Assembly (NCBI RefSeq): GCF_000226115.1
Contig: NC_016457.1
Location: 10,037,510-10,101,509, forward strand
Reading direction: 5' to 3'
Length of the DNA: 64,000 nucleotides
Source: Thermothielavioides terrestris NRRL 8126
Lineage: Eukaryota; Ascomycota; Sordariomycetes; Sordariales; Chaetomiaceae
Shown: positions 36,170 through 47,789 of the stretch, in pieces
How the letters are laid out: the number at the start of each line of letters is the position of its first letter
Position numbering within the stretch: the first letter of the stretch is position 1
Translations under genes and position numbers: made by a program
Notes under the pieces: model-generated
Told to the model about the DNA's origin: nothing
The model's input: the letters and a program-made list of their open reading frames with translations, nothing else
The model's database searches: none

Positions 36170-38356
36170 TTAAACAGTTGCAACCTCCTGCTCTCCAATC
36201 TTCCCTTGGTTGCTTTCTGCTATCTTGGCCTTTGCCTTGCGGACGTCCTTCCACCCCATGAAGAAAGCAAAGCCAATGGACGTGGCACCAAAGCCAGCCA
36301 CCACGTAGAAAGTCTTATCCACTGCGTATGAGTACGCCCGCAAGAGCCCGTCCAACTCTGGACTTCCGACCGGGAGTAGACCTCGCACTGCACCTGCCCC
36401 GGTGCCGGAGCGGATGGCCGCCTCCGGAGAGGCTGAGGGCGCGAGGATGGGCAGGTCCTTAAGCAGGCTTTGGGTGAAGATGGTGGTAGCAATGATCACG
36501 GCAACAGAGCCGGCCAGGTTCTGGCAGAAGATGAGAAGCGACATGGCAAGGGCAACTAGCTCCTCGTCCAGGGCGCACTGGATTGCTGTTAAGGGCTGCC
36601 AAAGGAACGAACCCGCGTTAGCCGGCATGGATTGGGGGGAAGGGTGGTTGAGGCAAACGGAAAGGACGCCTGCTCACCATTGTCATCGCAGCACCGCGGC
36701 CAATACCGTGCATCAACTGGTAGCCAATCCACTGCCCTGTATTGGTGTTGGGCCCGAATGTTGTCGTCAGACCGCCGCCTACAGCAATCATAACACCTCC
36801 GAAGAGGCACCAGGGCATGAAATAGCCCAGTTTCGATACTGCATAGATTTAATTCCAATGCCAGTTCAGGAGTTACGGTGGCCAAAATGAACTTACCAGC
36901 AGCTCCTGACAAAAGCACAAATGACAACTGTCCCAAGATGCCCGGCAGCAGGTATAAACCGCTGAGAGTTGGTCCCACACCCTTGACGGCTTGAAAGTAC
37001 ACCGGCAGAAAATAGTTGGCAATAAAGACAACGAAGGACATGCTGAAGATGTGCCCGCAGCTCGACCAGACCTCGCGTCGGCGGACGACGGAGCCAGGGA
37101 TGATTGCTGTGTCGCCAACTCGGCATTCCCATAGGACGAACAAGACAGCAGCCACTCCAGCGCCGCAGAATAAGCCGATGATTAATGAGCTGTTCCAGGC
37201 GTACTTGGTATCCGACCCGAACTGCAAGGCCGCTAAGAACATGGCCATTGCCGGTGCGAGCAGGGCGAAGCCACCAAGATCGAGACTGGAGAGTGTCCTC
37301 CGAACGAAGGCAAAAGAGAAAGCATCCATGCCATTCGTATCGGGAATGGCGTGAAAGAGGACCAGAACGGCGGCACATGCGCCGATGGGCAAGTTAATGT
37401 AGAAACCTGCGATAAATGGCTTAGCCACCACATCGTGAATTCTCGCACCAGCTGCCGACTTACACCATCGCCAAGAGGCGTATTGAGTGAGCGCCCCGCC
37501 AATGAGAGGGCCCACGATGAGAGCCATTTGACCCACACCCATCATAACACCCGTATAAACTGCCGGGTGACGCCGTGTCAGAGTCGCGGGCATCGGGAAC
37601 GAATCAAGGGGCGGGAGGGTGCCGTGTAGGGGAGCGCTGGAAACTTCACTCACAAGGCTGCTGACCCAAGGGGAGTGAATTACCGATGATGGTCCAGGCT
37701 CCGTTCATCAGACCGGATGAGCCAGCGCCGGCAACGGCGCGGCCGGCAATCAACATGGGAGACGAATGTGCCAACGCGCAGATGAGAGAGCCGGCTTCGA
37801 AGACGAAGAGGAAGGCCAAGAAGACAAACTGCTTCCGGAAGTAAGTGTACAGTTTCCCTGCCATTGGCTGCAGGGTGCCGCTGCGCAGGTGGAGACAATG
37901 TCAGCAAACAGCCTTGCTCAGGGGACAGCGGTGTAGGCTTTGGCAACATTCTGGGAGGACTCACGACACGAGGGTGTAAGCCCCTGCATACCACCCAATG
38001 TCGGCCGTTTCGTGCAGATCGGCCGTAATGACTGGCGTGGCAGTGCTGATGATTGAGTTGTCTAAGTAAATGAGGAAGATGACCACCGTCATCCCCGTGA
38101 CGAGGCCCGCCAGCTTGTAGCCTGTTACATATCGTGCATCTTCGTCTGTCTTGCGGTGCGGACTGCCCGGGGAAGGTTCCACGAGAGTGTTGGCACTTCC
38201 ATCTTGTGACATGAAGGTAGGGGCGCTTCGAGGGCTCGAGCTGAGATCGTGCTCCTCCAACCCAAGGACGGGAGTCTGGATGCCCGGCTTCTGCGGACCG
38301 GTGGGACAATCGCCGCCGCCTTGCTCGTTGTTGCCCACGGAGTGTCGCTGGGCCAT
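36170..38356 (-). CDS. DHA2-family MFS drug:H+ antiporter, 6 exons
   Basis: A 14-helix major facilitator likely to export the pathway product at the plasma membrane. Spliced exons 37965-38356, 37654-37880, 37464-37559, 36897-37406, 36678-36838 and 36170-36595 give 603 residues. After a long polar N-terminus of about 85 residues the first helix is VVIFLIYLDNSIISTATP (the DHA2 motif with LDxSIVxTA shape). The antiporter motif C appears as GPLIGGALTQ, followed by SWRWCFYINLP, highly typical of fungal DHA2 efflux pumps. The C-terminus is short and basic. All introns have good GT-AG borders and 57-94 nt length. The ATG at 38356 is the first in frame. Its place beside the oxidase and acyltransferase suggests export of a toxic or coloured metabolite; that is inference. 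Confidence 0.9.
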
Positions 38357-38862
38357 GTCGTGCGTCAATCGCAATCTCTAGGTAGCGTTGATGCGAGGGC
38401 GAGACAGAAGAAACTACCTGGTAGAGGGTCACTAGAGACATATGACGGAAGCAACACCAATACCGAGGGTCGCTTCCCAGCGTCTCCGTGGTATGTCTAG
38501 ACATCGAGGGGTCGTAAACCACAGAAGAACCTGTTATGGTAGCCCAACTCCGAGTCCGACAACGCGCCGAGACGGCCAATTCATGCACCGATTCGCGCCG
38601 ACTCTCCTGGTGGGCAAACCACCCGCACCATCCCGTCACCTGCTTGGCCGTCGGGTCCGCTCAGTCCGCCATGGCTACTGTGGGAATAGCGGAGTGAGTG
38701 TGTCGGCTGGCAGCCCGCTGATCTGAACGAAACTTAGGGATTCCTGGAGACTAGCGCTATCTAGGAGACGGTCCCGATGACAGCCGCGGTTGTGCATAGC
38801 ACCGGAACCGGGCTCATCTTTTCAAACGATTTCCTCCCTTCGCCATCACCTGCCTACAGCGC
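38357..38862. other. Intergenic, no gene recognised
   Basis: 506 bp upstream of the MFS gene and downstream of the second acyltransferase. It should include the MFS promoter. Short ORFs only; no motif stands out. Confidence 0.45.
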
Positions 38863-40221
38863 TCATATCAACACCCCAAGTTCCCTGCCAAGGCAATTTC
38901 TGATACTATCTAACAAGGCGGAGACCTGATGCACAGAGTAGTATGCCTCGTTGTAATCCACCGACAGTGTCAAGCGACCTCGGAAGGTCCAGATGTACAG
39001 AGTGGGCTGCCTGCCCATGATGGCGCTGCCCAGATGGAATGTTTCAACTTCGACAGCACCATGGACTGGGCGTAAGTACTTGTCAATCACACCCAGACTG
39101 CTGACCGTCACATTACTCGCCGGTGGCCTGGCTCCTGATGCCGCCATGCTGGCCAATGTCTCGCCGTGTACCCGGTAGATGGACCGAAGCGCATCCATAT
39201 ACGCCGCCGGATCCCAATCCCCCCGGTAACCGCTGGTCAGCTGCCGACACCAGGTCTCAAAGTTGTCGCTCCGTCGCAGCGAGTGTGTGATCCCGGTCAC
39301 GTACGTGCCGCACGCATAGGCGCTTGCTCCTCCGGGGAGAAGCGGGCGAAGATTGACTGAGACGACGGTGCTGTAGTTGTCACAGTCTGAGTCGGCCAGC
39401 ACAGAGGCGGCAGAGGCTGCGTGCACCGCGGCGGTGACCGAGAAGCCGCGGGCTTTGCACGCCCGAATCAGCTGTTCCGAAGCATCCCTTTCCAGCGCCA
39501 CCGTTTGGCACTGGGATTTCCCCGGAGAGGTGGATTGGTCGCCCTGATAGGACAGGCCTGCTGACGGGTACGATAAGTCGAAGTTTCTCCGGCGTACGTC
39601 TTCTGCTTTGGCCTCAGTGCTGGGTGTCGGCATTGGGGCGCATCCGTACGCGTCCTCCAGGCTGGCGGAGAGGTGCTCGTGCTCTAGTTCCCACCGCGGC
39701 GGCTGCAAGGACTCCGGCTTGGTCCTTGCAAGCTCAAACAAAATATCAAATAGTCGGTCCAGCACCGTACAGGCGCCGAGTGCGTCAATCCTCCAGTGGG
39801 AGCAGTGGAAGAGCACCTCGAAGGAGCGCGGAACAAAGACCAAACATGGAAGCCTCCGGAGGTGTAAGTCGGCCACAACATCGCGAGCCGCGTCTGCCTC
39901 ATCGTCGACCCAAAACGTGTCGTTGACCCACGTCTCGATGTTGGCGGCATTGGCCTCGAGATACGTTTTCCTCCCGCCCTCCTCAAACACGGTCAAGGCC
40001 GGGAAGTCACAGCGCAGCCATGTCCATGCCTGTCTGAGTTTTTCACTCAGCGTCTCCGGCCCAGTACTGAGAGGGTGTGCAATGCGGATGCGGCAAATGG
40101 CGTAGACGGAGCCGTGTTCCCGATGGTATCGCTTGAACGCCTGCGACATGGAGTAGAATACCTTCTCAGCGCCGTCGAAGTCATCGGTCCAGGTGCCGGA
40201 CCTTGCCTTGGCCCAAACCAT
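38863..40221 (-). CDS. Tri3-type (condensation-fold) O-acyltransferase, paralogue 2
   Basis: A 452-residue intron-free relative of the acyltransferase at 29993-31381, about the same length and with the motif at the same position: HWRIDA (His142, Asp146, Ala147). The catalytic His and Asp are kept but the usual Gly after Asp is Ala. Flanking FHCS and the C-terminal SVDYNEAYYSV region correspond to VILHLS and RLAFNRAFYDD in paralogue 1, so the two descend from one gene but are well diverged, which suggests acylation of different positions or different acyl groups. It is divergent from the Rds1-like gene, 553 bp apart. Activity with the Ala substitution is likely but not certain. Confidence 0.8.
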   Translation of the reverse strand: MVWAKARSGTWTDDFDGAEKVFYSMSQAFKRYHREHGSVYAICRIRIAHPLSTGPETLSEKLRQAWTWLRCDFPALTVFEEGGRKTYLEANAANIETWVNDTFWVDDEADAARDVVADLHLRRLPCLVFVPRSFEVLFHCSHWRIDALGACTVLDRLFDILFELARTKPESLQPPRWELEHEHLSASLEDAYGCAPMPTPSTEAKAEDVRRRNFDLSYPSAGLSYQGDQSTSPGKSQCQTVALERDASEQLIRACKARGFSVTAAVHAASAASVLADSDCDNYSTVVSVNLRPLLPGGASAYACGTYVTGITHSLRRSDNFETWCRQLTSGYRGDWDPAAYMDALRSIYRVHGETLASMAASGARPPASNVTVSSLGVIDKYLRPVHGAVEVETFHLGSAIMGRQPTLYIWTFRGRLTLSVDYNEAYYSVHQVSALLDSIRNCLGRELGVLI

Positions 40222-40774
40222 GTTGTCGGTGCCATATGATATTTGGCGTGTAACGGCGTAGCATTTACTGATAACCTGTGCCGAGGAGCTTCAGTTTGCA
40301 TAGCGTCTTAAATGTTGCCCAGCTGGCTGCAATGTCCCAGGGGCAGTCGTTGGCGTCTTCGCCGTCGCGCATGTTCGGCGGGTTGAAAACCACCCCCCCC
40401 CCCCCCCCTCCCCCCCGGGGCCCCCGGGAAGGGGAAGGGGGGAAAACGGTCAGACACCAGCTTTTTTGCCCCGAGACATAGCGTCTCCGTGCAAGCACGG
40501 AGCACACTCCGGAAGATGCTTGCGTAATTTGCCGCCGTTAGTGTACGATTACCCAGATAGTGGCCGCCAATATTGGCCGACTTCCTCCGAACGGCAATCA
40601 TGTCTCGAACATACGCAGGTAGCCAAGAAAATGAAATTCTACAAAGAAAACGGACAAAGACGTGATCCAGGATCAATTGGGAAGCAGTAAGCCCCGTCTT
40701 TACCATTCAACAACCGATTCGAACTCGAGAAACGGCATTGCGGCCTGCGCGATATCGACAAATTCAGACGAGTC
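40222..40774. promoter_or_regulatory. Divergent promoter with poly-C tract and CCAAT palindrome
   Basis: 553 bp between the second acyltransferase and the Rds1-like gene. At about 40391-40427 a nearly pure run of C (broken by one A and one T) is followed by GGGG, CCCCC and further G-runs, a G-quadruplex- or hairpin-prone block lying about 170-220 bp from the acyltransferase ATG. At 40567-40576 CCAATATTGG is a perfect palindrome with a CCAAT box on each strand, framed by GGCC, fitting binding of the CCAAT (Hap) complex in both directions. Confidence 0.4.
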
Positions 40775-42016
40775 ATGCGCTTCGCTCTGGCCTTGAGATC
40801 GTCCTTGGTGGCGATAGCCGTCTTGCTTGTCGGGGACCACCATGTCCTCGCGGAACCTTTCAGCTTTCCACTCCCCAATGGATTCCCGTTCCCGAATGAG
40901 ACTGCTCTGGAAGAGCTGTTCACACGGGCAGGGGGCAACTTCACCAACGCACCTCTGGCGCCCCGGTTCGATGATGACTCGTTGACAAGCTGGAAGCTGC
41001 AAGCGTTCAACGAGTTCATGGAGGTGGCTTTCTTCACACAATTGATCGCCAACATCAGCAACAGCGTGCCAGGCTATGAGCTGGACTCGGCTACCAGGGA
41101 ATATGTTTTGTCTTCGCTGGAAACCATCCAGGCGGTATGTCACTGCCGACCCGGCGACCATGAAGTACTGACCCTGAAACGTGCGCAGCAAGAGGAGATG
41201 CACGCGTACAACGCCAACGACGCCGTCCGGCACTTTACAAACGGCTCGCACATGTTCCCGTGCACTTACCAGTTTCCCGTCTCGACTTTCGCCGAGGCTG
41301 TCGACTTTGCGCAAACCTTGACCGACATGTACATCGGGCTCCTGGCCAACATCCAGCAGCGGACGGCCGAGCACCTGGGCTCCGACTCCAACTCGATCGT
41401 CTACGTACTGGCCCAGGCTTTGGGCCAGGAGGGCCAGCAGTCGGGCTGGTTCCGCTCCCTGCGGAGGCTTCCGCCGAGCGCCGAACCCTTTCTGACCACG
41501 TCCACGCGCGAGTTCGCCCTGAGCTGGATGCAGCACTGGATCGTGCCAGGCAGCTGCCCCAACATGGAGGACATTCCACTGCGCATTTTGCCGCCACTGG
41601 CCATCACAGCGGTCTCGGTTGGGGACGCGTCCCACAGCGGGAACGTCACGTTGGTTGCGCCCGGAGCAGTGGACCCAGATTCGCAGCGCGTCGCCTTCGT
41701 CAACGGCGCACTGGTCCCCACCGTGGTCCCGTTCAAAGTCCGGCGGACCACGCCTTGTAGCGGCGATGGCCGGTTTGCGCATCGCATGGAGGGTGGCCAG
41801 AACGTTGTGGCGTCGACTGAAAGGGCGGTGTCTGCCAGCATGGACTTGGAAGATTGCATCGCATCGACCGAGATCGTGGCCGACATGCCGTATGCACATA
41901 ATGTCATGCACGGGTTGGTCCTCATGGCCGTGGTGGAAAGCCGTGAGGAGTTCATCACTGCTCAGGATGTGACTGACGCGACTGTGTTTGGTCCGGCATT
42001 GCTCGAGTGGAGCTAA
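40775..42016 (+). CDS. Secreted ferritin-like domain protein, Rds1/late-sexual-development type
   Basis: Family members are secreted or wall-associated proteins with a ferritin-like four-helix domain, linked to stress and sexual development; no biochemical role is established. The signal peptide spans about residues 1-26. Family motifs are FNEFMEVAFFTQLI and the pair ETIQA + QEEMHAYNAN. The last pair is contiguous only if a 54-nt intron (41135-41188, GTATGT...GCAG) is removed; because 54 is a multiple of 3 with no stop, the unspliced frame also stays open. Exons 40775-41134 and 41189-42016 give 395 residues. It contains several N-glycosylation sites. Glu/His residues of QEEMH could bind metal. 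It is divergent from acyltransferase 2; membership of the pathway is uncertain. Confidence 0.78.
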   Translation: MRFALALRSSLVAIAVLLVGDHHVLAEPFSFPLPNGFPFPNETALEELFTRAGGNFTNAPLAPRFDDDSLTSWKLQAFNEFMEVAFFTQLIANISNSVPGYELDSATREYVLSSLETIQAVCHCRPGDHEVLTLKRAQQEEMHAYNANDAVRHFTNGSHMFPCTYQFPVSTFAEAVDFAQTLTDMYIGLLANIQQRTAEHLGSDSNSIVYVLAQALGQEGQQSGWFRSLRRLPPSAEPFLTTSTREFALSWMQHWIVPGSCPNMEDIPLRILPPLAITAVSVGDASHSGNVTLVAPGAVDPDSQRVAFVNGALVPTVVPFKVRRTTPCSGDGRFAHRMEGGQNVVASTERAVSASMDLEDCIASTEIVADMPYAHNVMHGLVLMAVVESREEFITAQDVTDATVFGPALLEWS

Positions 42017-42713
42017 GACGTATGGGAGCGCGTCGGATATGCTGTTGGTTCGGTCCTGCACACGCAATGTGACATGGACTCGAAGAGCAGGCCAGCGCAC
42101 AGGGACTCGGGGCAGTGGGTGCCGTGGCTCCTAGGCCAACAAAAGGCCATGGCCTAGACGGAGAAGTCCCCAATCTCGTTACGATGGATAGATAATTCTC
42201 CTTGTTGGCAGCCAGGCTGCCCGGATAATACACGATTACGGTGATTACACGGCGAGGTGACGCTCCCTGGTCGAGAGGCAGAGGTTTCGAGCGGTCTAGT
42301 GAGCACTTAGCGCATCACAGAGAGGAACAACGAGTCCGGGAGAAGGGAATAATCCCTTGGCCACCACACTGGAGTTGCCGGTCAAGAATCCCAAGATTCC
42401 GCTTGTCGGCGCAGTATTCGGAGAAATAGTAGTGCGGATATGCTGTGCGATGATGGGAAATATGCCGAATGGCGCGGTGGGCCGAACGGAGAGGGCCCGG
42501 TGAGTGGATGAGCGTGCGCCCAGTGACAAGGAGGTTTACGGTCAAGCACATTTCTTTATGTAACTGCAGTTTCCTGGCATGTGGAAAGTACAAACCAAAG
42601 GCTTTCGCGACTTTAAGCTTGCCCAATCTTTGCATTTGGAACCTGTTTTACCGAAGTTTTGCGCGGAATCACATCGGCATTCCACAGACCGCCAAGACAG
42701 GCACTCAGGCCAA
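42017..42713. other. Intergenic, no gene recognised
   Basis: About 700 bp between two co-directional genes, presumably the MFS promoter. Nothing recognisable. An upstream ATG at 42579 is in frame with the MFS gene but the added 45 residues look unlike an MFS N-terminus. Confidence 0.45.
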
Positions 42714-44368
42714 ATGGCGACCATGGACCATGCGAGGCGGACACGTATACCGTGGTTCAAGATGCTGGCCATTCGAGACATAGTCACGTCACAAGTGTTA
42801 AAGTACAACTACCCGGGCAGCGGCACTCTCGATGATCCCTACATTGTCATGTTCCTAGAGGACGACCCCAGAGATCCGATGGGCTTCCCGCTGTGGCTGC
42901 GCTGGATCATGTGCATCGCTGCCGGATATGTCACGTTCTCAGTGGCGTTCATTTCCAGCGCCTTCAGTGGCAGTATCCGTGAGATCTCTCAGGATCTGGA
43001 TGCCAGTCCTGAATCGGCCACGCTAGGTCTTAGTCTGTTCCTGTTGGGGTTCGTTCTCGGCCCATTGCTTTGGGCTCCGTGTTCAGGTGAGTAAAAAGTT
43101 CATGTATTCCTGCAATTACAGGGATCTGGAGTCGCTGATAAAGTTCCCCAAACGTCACAGAGCTTTTCGGACGGCAGCTCATTCTCTTGTCCACAACTGC
43201 GATACACGTCTTCTTGAATATTGCAGCGTGCTTCAGCCAGACCCTCACCGTCCTTCTGCTGCTCCGTCTCCTATCTGGTGCTTTCGGAGCGGCCACGCTG
43301 ACCAATTCCGGAGCCGTCATCGCCGACATTTTCTCGCCAAGGCAACGCGGGCTCGCTATCACCGTCTACGCGCTGGTACCGCTCTTCGCCCCGGTTTTGG
43401 GACCCGTGGTCGGGAATTTTGTTTCGGGCATCTTGGGTTGGCGCTGGTGCATGGTCTCGATGGCGTTGCTGTCCGCAACGGCTTTGGCTGTGGCCACTAT
43501 GGTGCTTCCTGAGACGTACGCCCCCTTCCTTCTTGACAGGAGGGCCCGCCGGCTCACCGAGATGACGGGGCGGCATTACGCCTCCGCCACGGCCAACGCT
43601 AGAGACAACGATGGCAGCCAACGCCCGTCATTCGCTACCACGCTATCGAGGCCCTTCGTGCTGGCTGCCAACGAGCCCATCATCAGCCTTCTCGCCCTGT
43701 ATCAGGCTGTCGTCTTTGGCACACTATACTTCATGTTTGCCGCGCTTCCTCTCGTTTACACCGACATCTTGGGCTGGCCCAGAGAGAGGAGCGGCCTTTC
43801 GTTTCTCGGGGTTGTGCTTGGCATGTCGCTCTCGGTGCTGTTCGCCGTCTGGGACAATGCACGTTATGTAAGGACATTGGAGCGGCTCAAAGAGGATGCG
43901 GCTCCGCCTGAGACGCGTCTTGCTGCCTGTTGTCTAGGTGGCGTCAGCATTGTGGTCGGCTTGCTTTGGTGTGCCTGGACCGCTAGGCCTGGGCTCCCCT
44001 GGCTCATCAACATGGCCTCGGGTGTGCCCTTCGGCTTCGGCATCGTCCTGGTCACGATCGGTTCGACCAACTACCTGGTTGACGCCTACACCATTTATGC
44101 CGCTTCGGCACTGACAGTCTGCATTTGTGGGCGGGCCATCTGGGGGGCGGTGTTTCCAATTTTTGTACGCAGCATGTTCGCATTCTTCGGCGTGCAGTGG
44201 AGCCTGGCAATTCCTGCCGCCATGAGCCTCATCTGCCTCCCATTTCCGTTTGTATTTTATTGGTTTGGACCAGCAATTCTCGAGCGGTGCAAATATGCAG
44301 GCGAGGCTCGTAGGGCAGCAAAACGGGCGAGGCGACAGGTGGACGAAAACACCCCGTTGCTAGCATAG
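42714..44368 (+). CDS. DHA1-family MFS transporter, 2 exons
   Basis: A 12-helix major facilitator of the fungal drug/polyamine (DHA1) type. Exons 42714-43086 and 43161-44368 join across a 74-nt GTGAGT...CACAG intron to give 526 residues. Helix 1 is followed by the loop motif GPLLWAPCSELFGR (the fungal form of GPLxWxPLSELYGR), and motif C appears as PVLGPVVGNFV. A conserved LPETY follows helix 6, before the central loop; the C-terminus ends in basic residues and NTPLLA. The start at 42714 (MATMDH) gives a cytosolic N-terminus of usual length with a DDPYIV-x-DDPRDP segment seen in this family (here LEDDPRDP). Probably a second exporter of the cluster; substrate unknown. Confidence 0.88.
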
Positions 44369-44874
44369 ATGACACACATAGAACGCCGCTCTTGCAGATT
44401 GGTTTGTAAGGTTGCAGCTGTATTTACAACAGAATTAACTCGCTTCATGACATTCGACTTCCCATCTTCAATCCATTGTTGTCTGATTCTCACCGGCACA
44501 TCCTTTGTTCACCCACATGTGGCGTGGTCTCTTCTCTTGCCTCGTCATGCAATGGATTACCACATGCATTTGAGTTAACAGAAGAGCGACCGCCGTGGCG
44601 CATGGCATAACCATCCAATGCTTGGGGTTGTTTGGTATCGGTCACTGGCTGTCCATAATCCATTGCCTGGCTAGGCGTGACCAAGGCTCAAGCAAATGGT
44701 ATAGGAACGAAACACTATACCATCATTGACAAGTCGCCGAATTTCGGTGTGAGCTCGGCATGTGGTAATCCGACCTCAACCCTGGCACAGGATCTGACAA
44801 AGCGGGGCGCAAACTTGATGGCCCGAAGCGGTAGCGGTGACATCTGCTGGACAGTTTGGGTGTATATGTATATG
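44369..44874. other. Intergenic, no gene recognised
   Basis: 506 bp between the MFS stop and the DNA transposon. Only overlapping short ORFs. Confidence 0.45.
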
Positions 44875-44876
44875 TA

Positions 44877-45019
44877 CCCGAGGGTTGAAGGAAAAGTGGG
44901 GATTTTCGCAACCCTCTCTCCTTCTAGGAGAGAGGGTTATAAAATCGTAGGACACCACCCTTTGAATGGGACAGCCCTATACCCAATTTTGTATGTAAAC
45001 GTGTCCTAGCCCAAGGTAT
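44877..45019 (+). repeat. Left terminal inverted repeat of the pogo-like element
   Basis: 143 bp, matching the reverse complement of 47790-47932 with few differences, nearly all transitions. It contains its own hairpin: CCCTCTCTCC and the reverse GGAGAGAGGG-type arm around 44913-44937. Confidence 0.88.
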
Positions 45020-45232
45020 CACGACTGTATTAACACCTATACAACCGCGTCAATTTAAACCTAGTGGACATTATTGTAATACTTTTCTTAGTGTTTCGAA
45101 TTGCCAACTATACCACCGTTAGCCTACCCTACCGAGCTACCTAGCGCCTACGTGGCTCGCTAGCTACTCTAGGCGTAGGCACGCTATATAGCTAGCTACC
45201 TTCGCAACTGCTCTACGCCTAGTATTCACGAT

Positions 45233-47560
45233 ATGGCTAGGAGGTTTAGCTATAGTAAGACCTCTGTTACTAGGTATTTCAAGGCCCTTCGCGATACTAG
45301 CTCACCAGCATTGAATATCTGTTGTATCGCTAGGCGGCTATATACGTTTACCGACGTAGAAGACTATACCCTCGATATATATATATAGTAGCTATCTACC
45401 TTAAGATCCTTGCTGGCCTAGGATCTTATTGAGGGCACTATAAATCGCCTATAGGTACGTCGTAATCCTTCTACAGGCCCTATTAGCTATAGCTAGTAGG
45501 CGCATTAGTAGTTTGATTATCCTATATACTTCTTAATGAGTAGAAAGCTAGTAGAGGCTATACGACTATCTACCTAGCAAGAGATCGATATACTAAATGA
45601 GTTCTTTAACTACTTTAAAGATGCTATTAAGAAATATAATATTATAGCGGCTAGTTGTTAGAACGTCGACGAGATAGGCTACTGTTTAGCGATACTAAGT
45701 AGGAAGTTCTAGATCTTAGCTATTAAGGTAAAGAAGAACAAGAAGGTAAAGGGCTATTCCTTAATATCGAGGGTCTTACTATCTATTTACTATATTATTT
45801 TCTTAGCTAGAGCTCCTTGACTTCTATAATAGGGAGTCGATAACCCTAATTAGCTATAGCAATACTATTAGCGATACTATTCCTATATATAACATCTTTA
45901 AGTGCTAGCTAAACGAGAACTAGGAGGTCGATAGCTTTAATAGCGATATCTACTTCAATGTCTTAGAAACTACGTTTAATAACTATACTATTATAGCTAA
46001 CTAGATCTAGCACTTTAATAAGCACTTTTTTAGGTACTATCTTATTACTAAGGTGTATAAGCTTATACTTAAAGAGTAGTTTAGCTATAGCGTATACAAC
46101 TTCTAGAGCCCTAACGACGTAGTTAAATCTAAATGGAATAATATACCTCTAGAGGAGCGTATCTATCGCTTATTAGTAATAGATAGCTTCTTAGGGTACT
46201 ACGCATTAGATATCTATAAATACTGCCTTATATACGATATCATTATCGTCTTCCTACCGCTATATTCATTATATAAGACGTAGCCAATAGATATAGGTAT
46301 ATTCCAATATATTAAAAGCGTATATTAAAGGCGGCTTCGCTATATAATTTGCTAGGGCGAGCTAACCTTTATATATATATAGTTCGTCGAAGGCCTCTAA
46401 GAGATCCTAGATATAGGCTTTAAACGTAGTAAGATCATCGCTAGCTGTACAAAGTCAAGGATATTCCTACTGAACTATGCCCTTTATATTAGTGAGCTCG
46501 AAGATGCTAACCTTAAAACCAACATTATAGTATATTCTTTGTTGCTTTTAAAGCAAGATCGCTAGGAATTGGCTATTCGAGGTATTGACTATCTCTAGAA
46601 TAAATATAACAATGTGTTTAGCTTCCTAATGTACTATTGTATCGAAGATATCGCTACTACGATATAAGAAGGTTAGCTTATATAGGAGCACCTTGCTATA
46701 TTTATAACTAATAAGAATAAACGGCTATCATTAGATACTTCAAAGCGGGCTAAAGGGCGTTTAGTCTAACTATCTAGCGTAGTTATTAGTAGTATATCTA
46801 TCGAGGATATCCACTATATATAAGCCGCTTATAATCAGAGATATATAGAGGCTATTACTAAGTAATCTCGTAAGGCAGTAAAGAACATTGTATACGCTAG
46901 GGAGAAGGAGCTTAAGAAGGAGTAGATAGAGTGGAAAAGGATACTAAGCAACAAGGTTATAGGCAATAGCCACTTATAGATAGCAACTTTCGAAGAATTC
47001 TTTAAGAAGACTAGCTAGATCAACGACTTTATACCTCTTAACCCTAATAACTGTTTAATCTTCAATAAGTAGTATAGCGAGGATCCTTTAGCCAAGCCTA
47101 TCTTCTTTATTAATATAGGCGAAGAACTGGATACTAGTAGACTAGAGCGACCACTATACGATTTCCTAGTACTAGAGCTATAGCTAACGTAGAGCTATAT
47201 CTAGGTAGGCGATAAATAGGAGCCACTTATCGACGAAGATAATAGCCTCTCCTAGATACAATTTAACGACGATAATATCGATGATAATGCCGACGATAAT
47301 AATGAGTCGCCTCTACTATAGAGAAACATTTATAATAGCGAAGGCACTTACGAACCGGTATACAATAGGATTAGTAAGATCATTATAAAGTAGCGGGTAT
47401 ATAAGGCGAGGAAGTATATAACGTAAAATGGTATAGCTGGAGAGGATTATACTACAGTGTAGTCTACAGTATAGAAAGCTCAATACTAAGATTCTATAGC
47501 TAGGGAGGATTATAATAGCTCACTACATATATAGATATACTCGGATAGCAACAGTGAGCT
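45233..47560 (+). pseudogene. Transposase pseudogene, DDE_1 (pogo/Fot) superfamily
   Basis: From the ATG at 45233 the frame reads MARRFSYSKT and continues through many TAG/TAA stops. Recognisable pieces are a NVDEIGY segment near 45660 (compare the NxDExG of pogo transposases), a LVIDSFLGYYALD region near 46170-46220 (compare the DGHxSH block) and FLPLYSLYKT-x-PIDIGIFQ near 46250-46310, corresponding to the LPPHSTHLLQPLDVGVF motif that ends the DDE domain. A basic region RKAVKNIVYAREKELKKE follows near 46870. The gene cannot be translated as it stands. The end is approximate. Confidence 0.75.
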
Positions 47561-47789
47561 AGTATCTATAGGTTTAGCCGCCTTATAGTAAGTAGGTAGT
47601 AGTCAGAGGCGTATAGTTAGGGGAGTAGTTAGGGTATATAGTTAGGGTATATAAGCTAGCGTTATATTATATAATTATATTTCAATTTAATCTAGATTAG
47701 ATTTTATTGTATTTTTAAGCTTTTTAAGCTATCTTTCGTATTTGCCTACATTTATAGACCTAATCAATTCGACGTAGTTGTAGATTGCA

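Noticed and set aside
29993..40221. Trichothecene cluster suggested by Tri3-like proteins
   Set aside because: No Tri5-type terpene cyclase or Tri P450 is present, and the other enzymes fit phenolic polyketides better.
40700..42100. 466-codon ORF on the minus strand
   Set aside because: Antisense to the Rds1-like gene; the sense frame has a signal peptide and family motifs.
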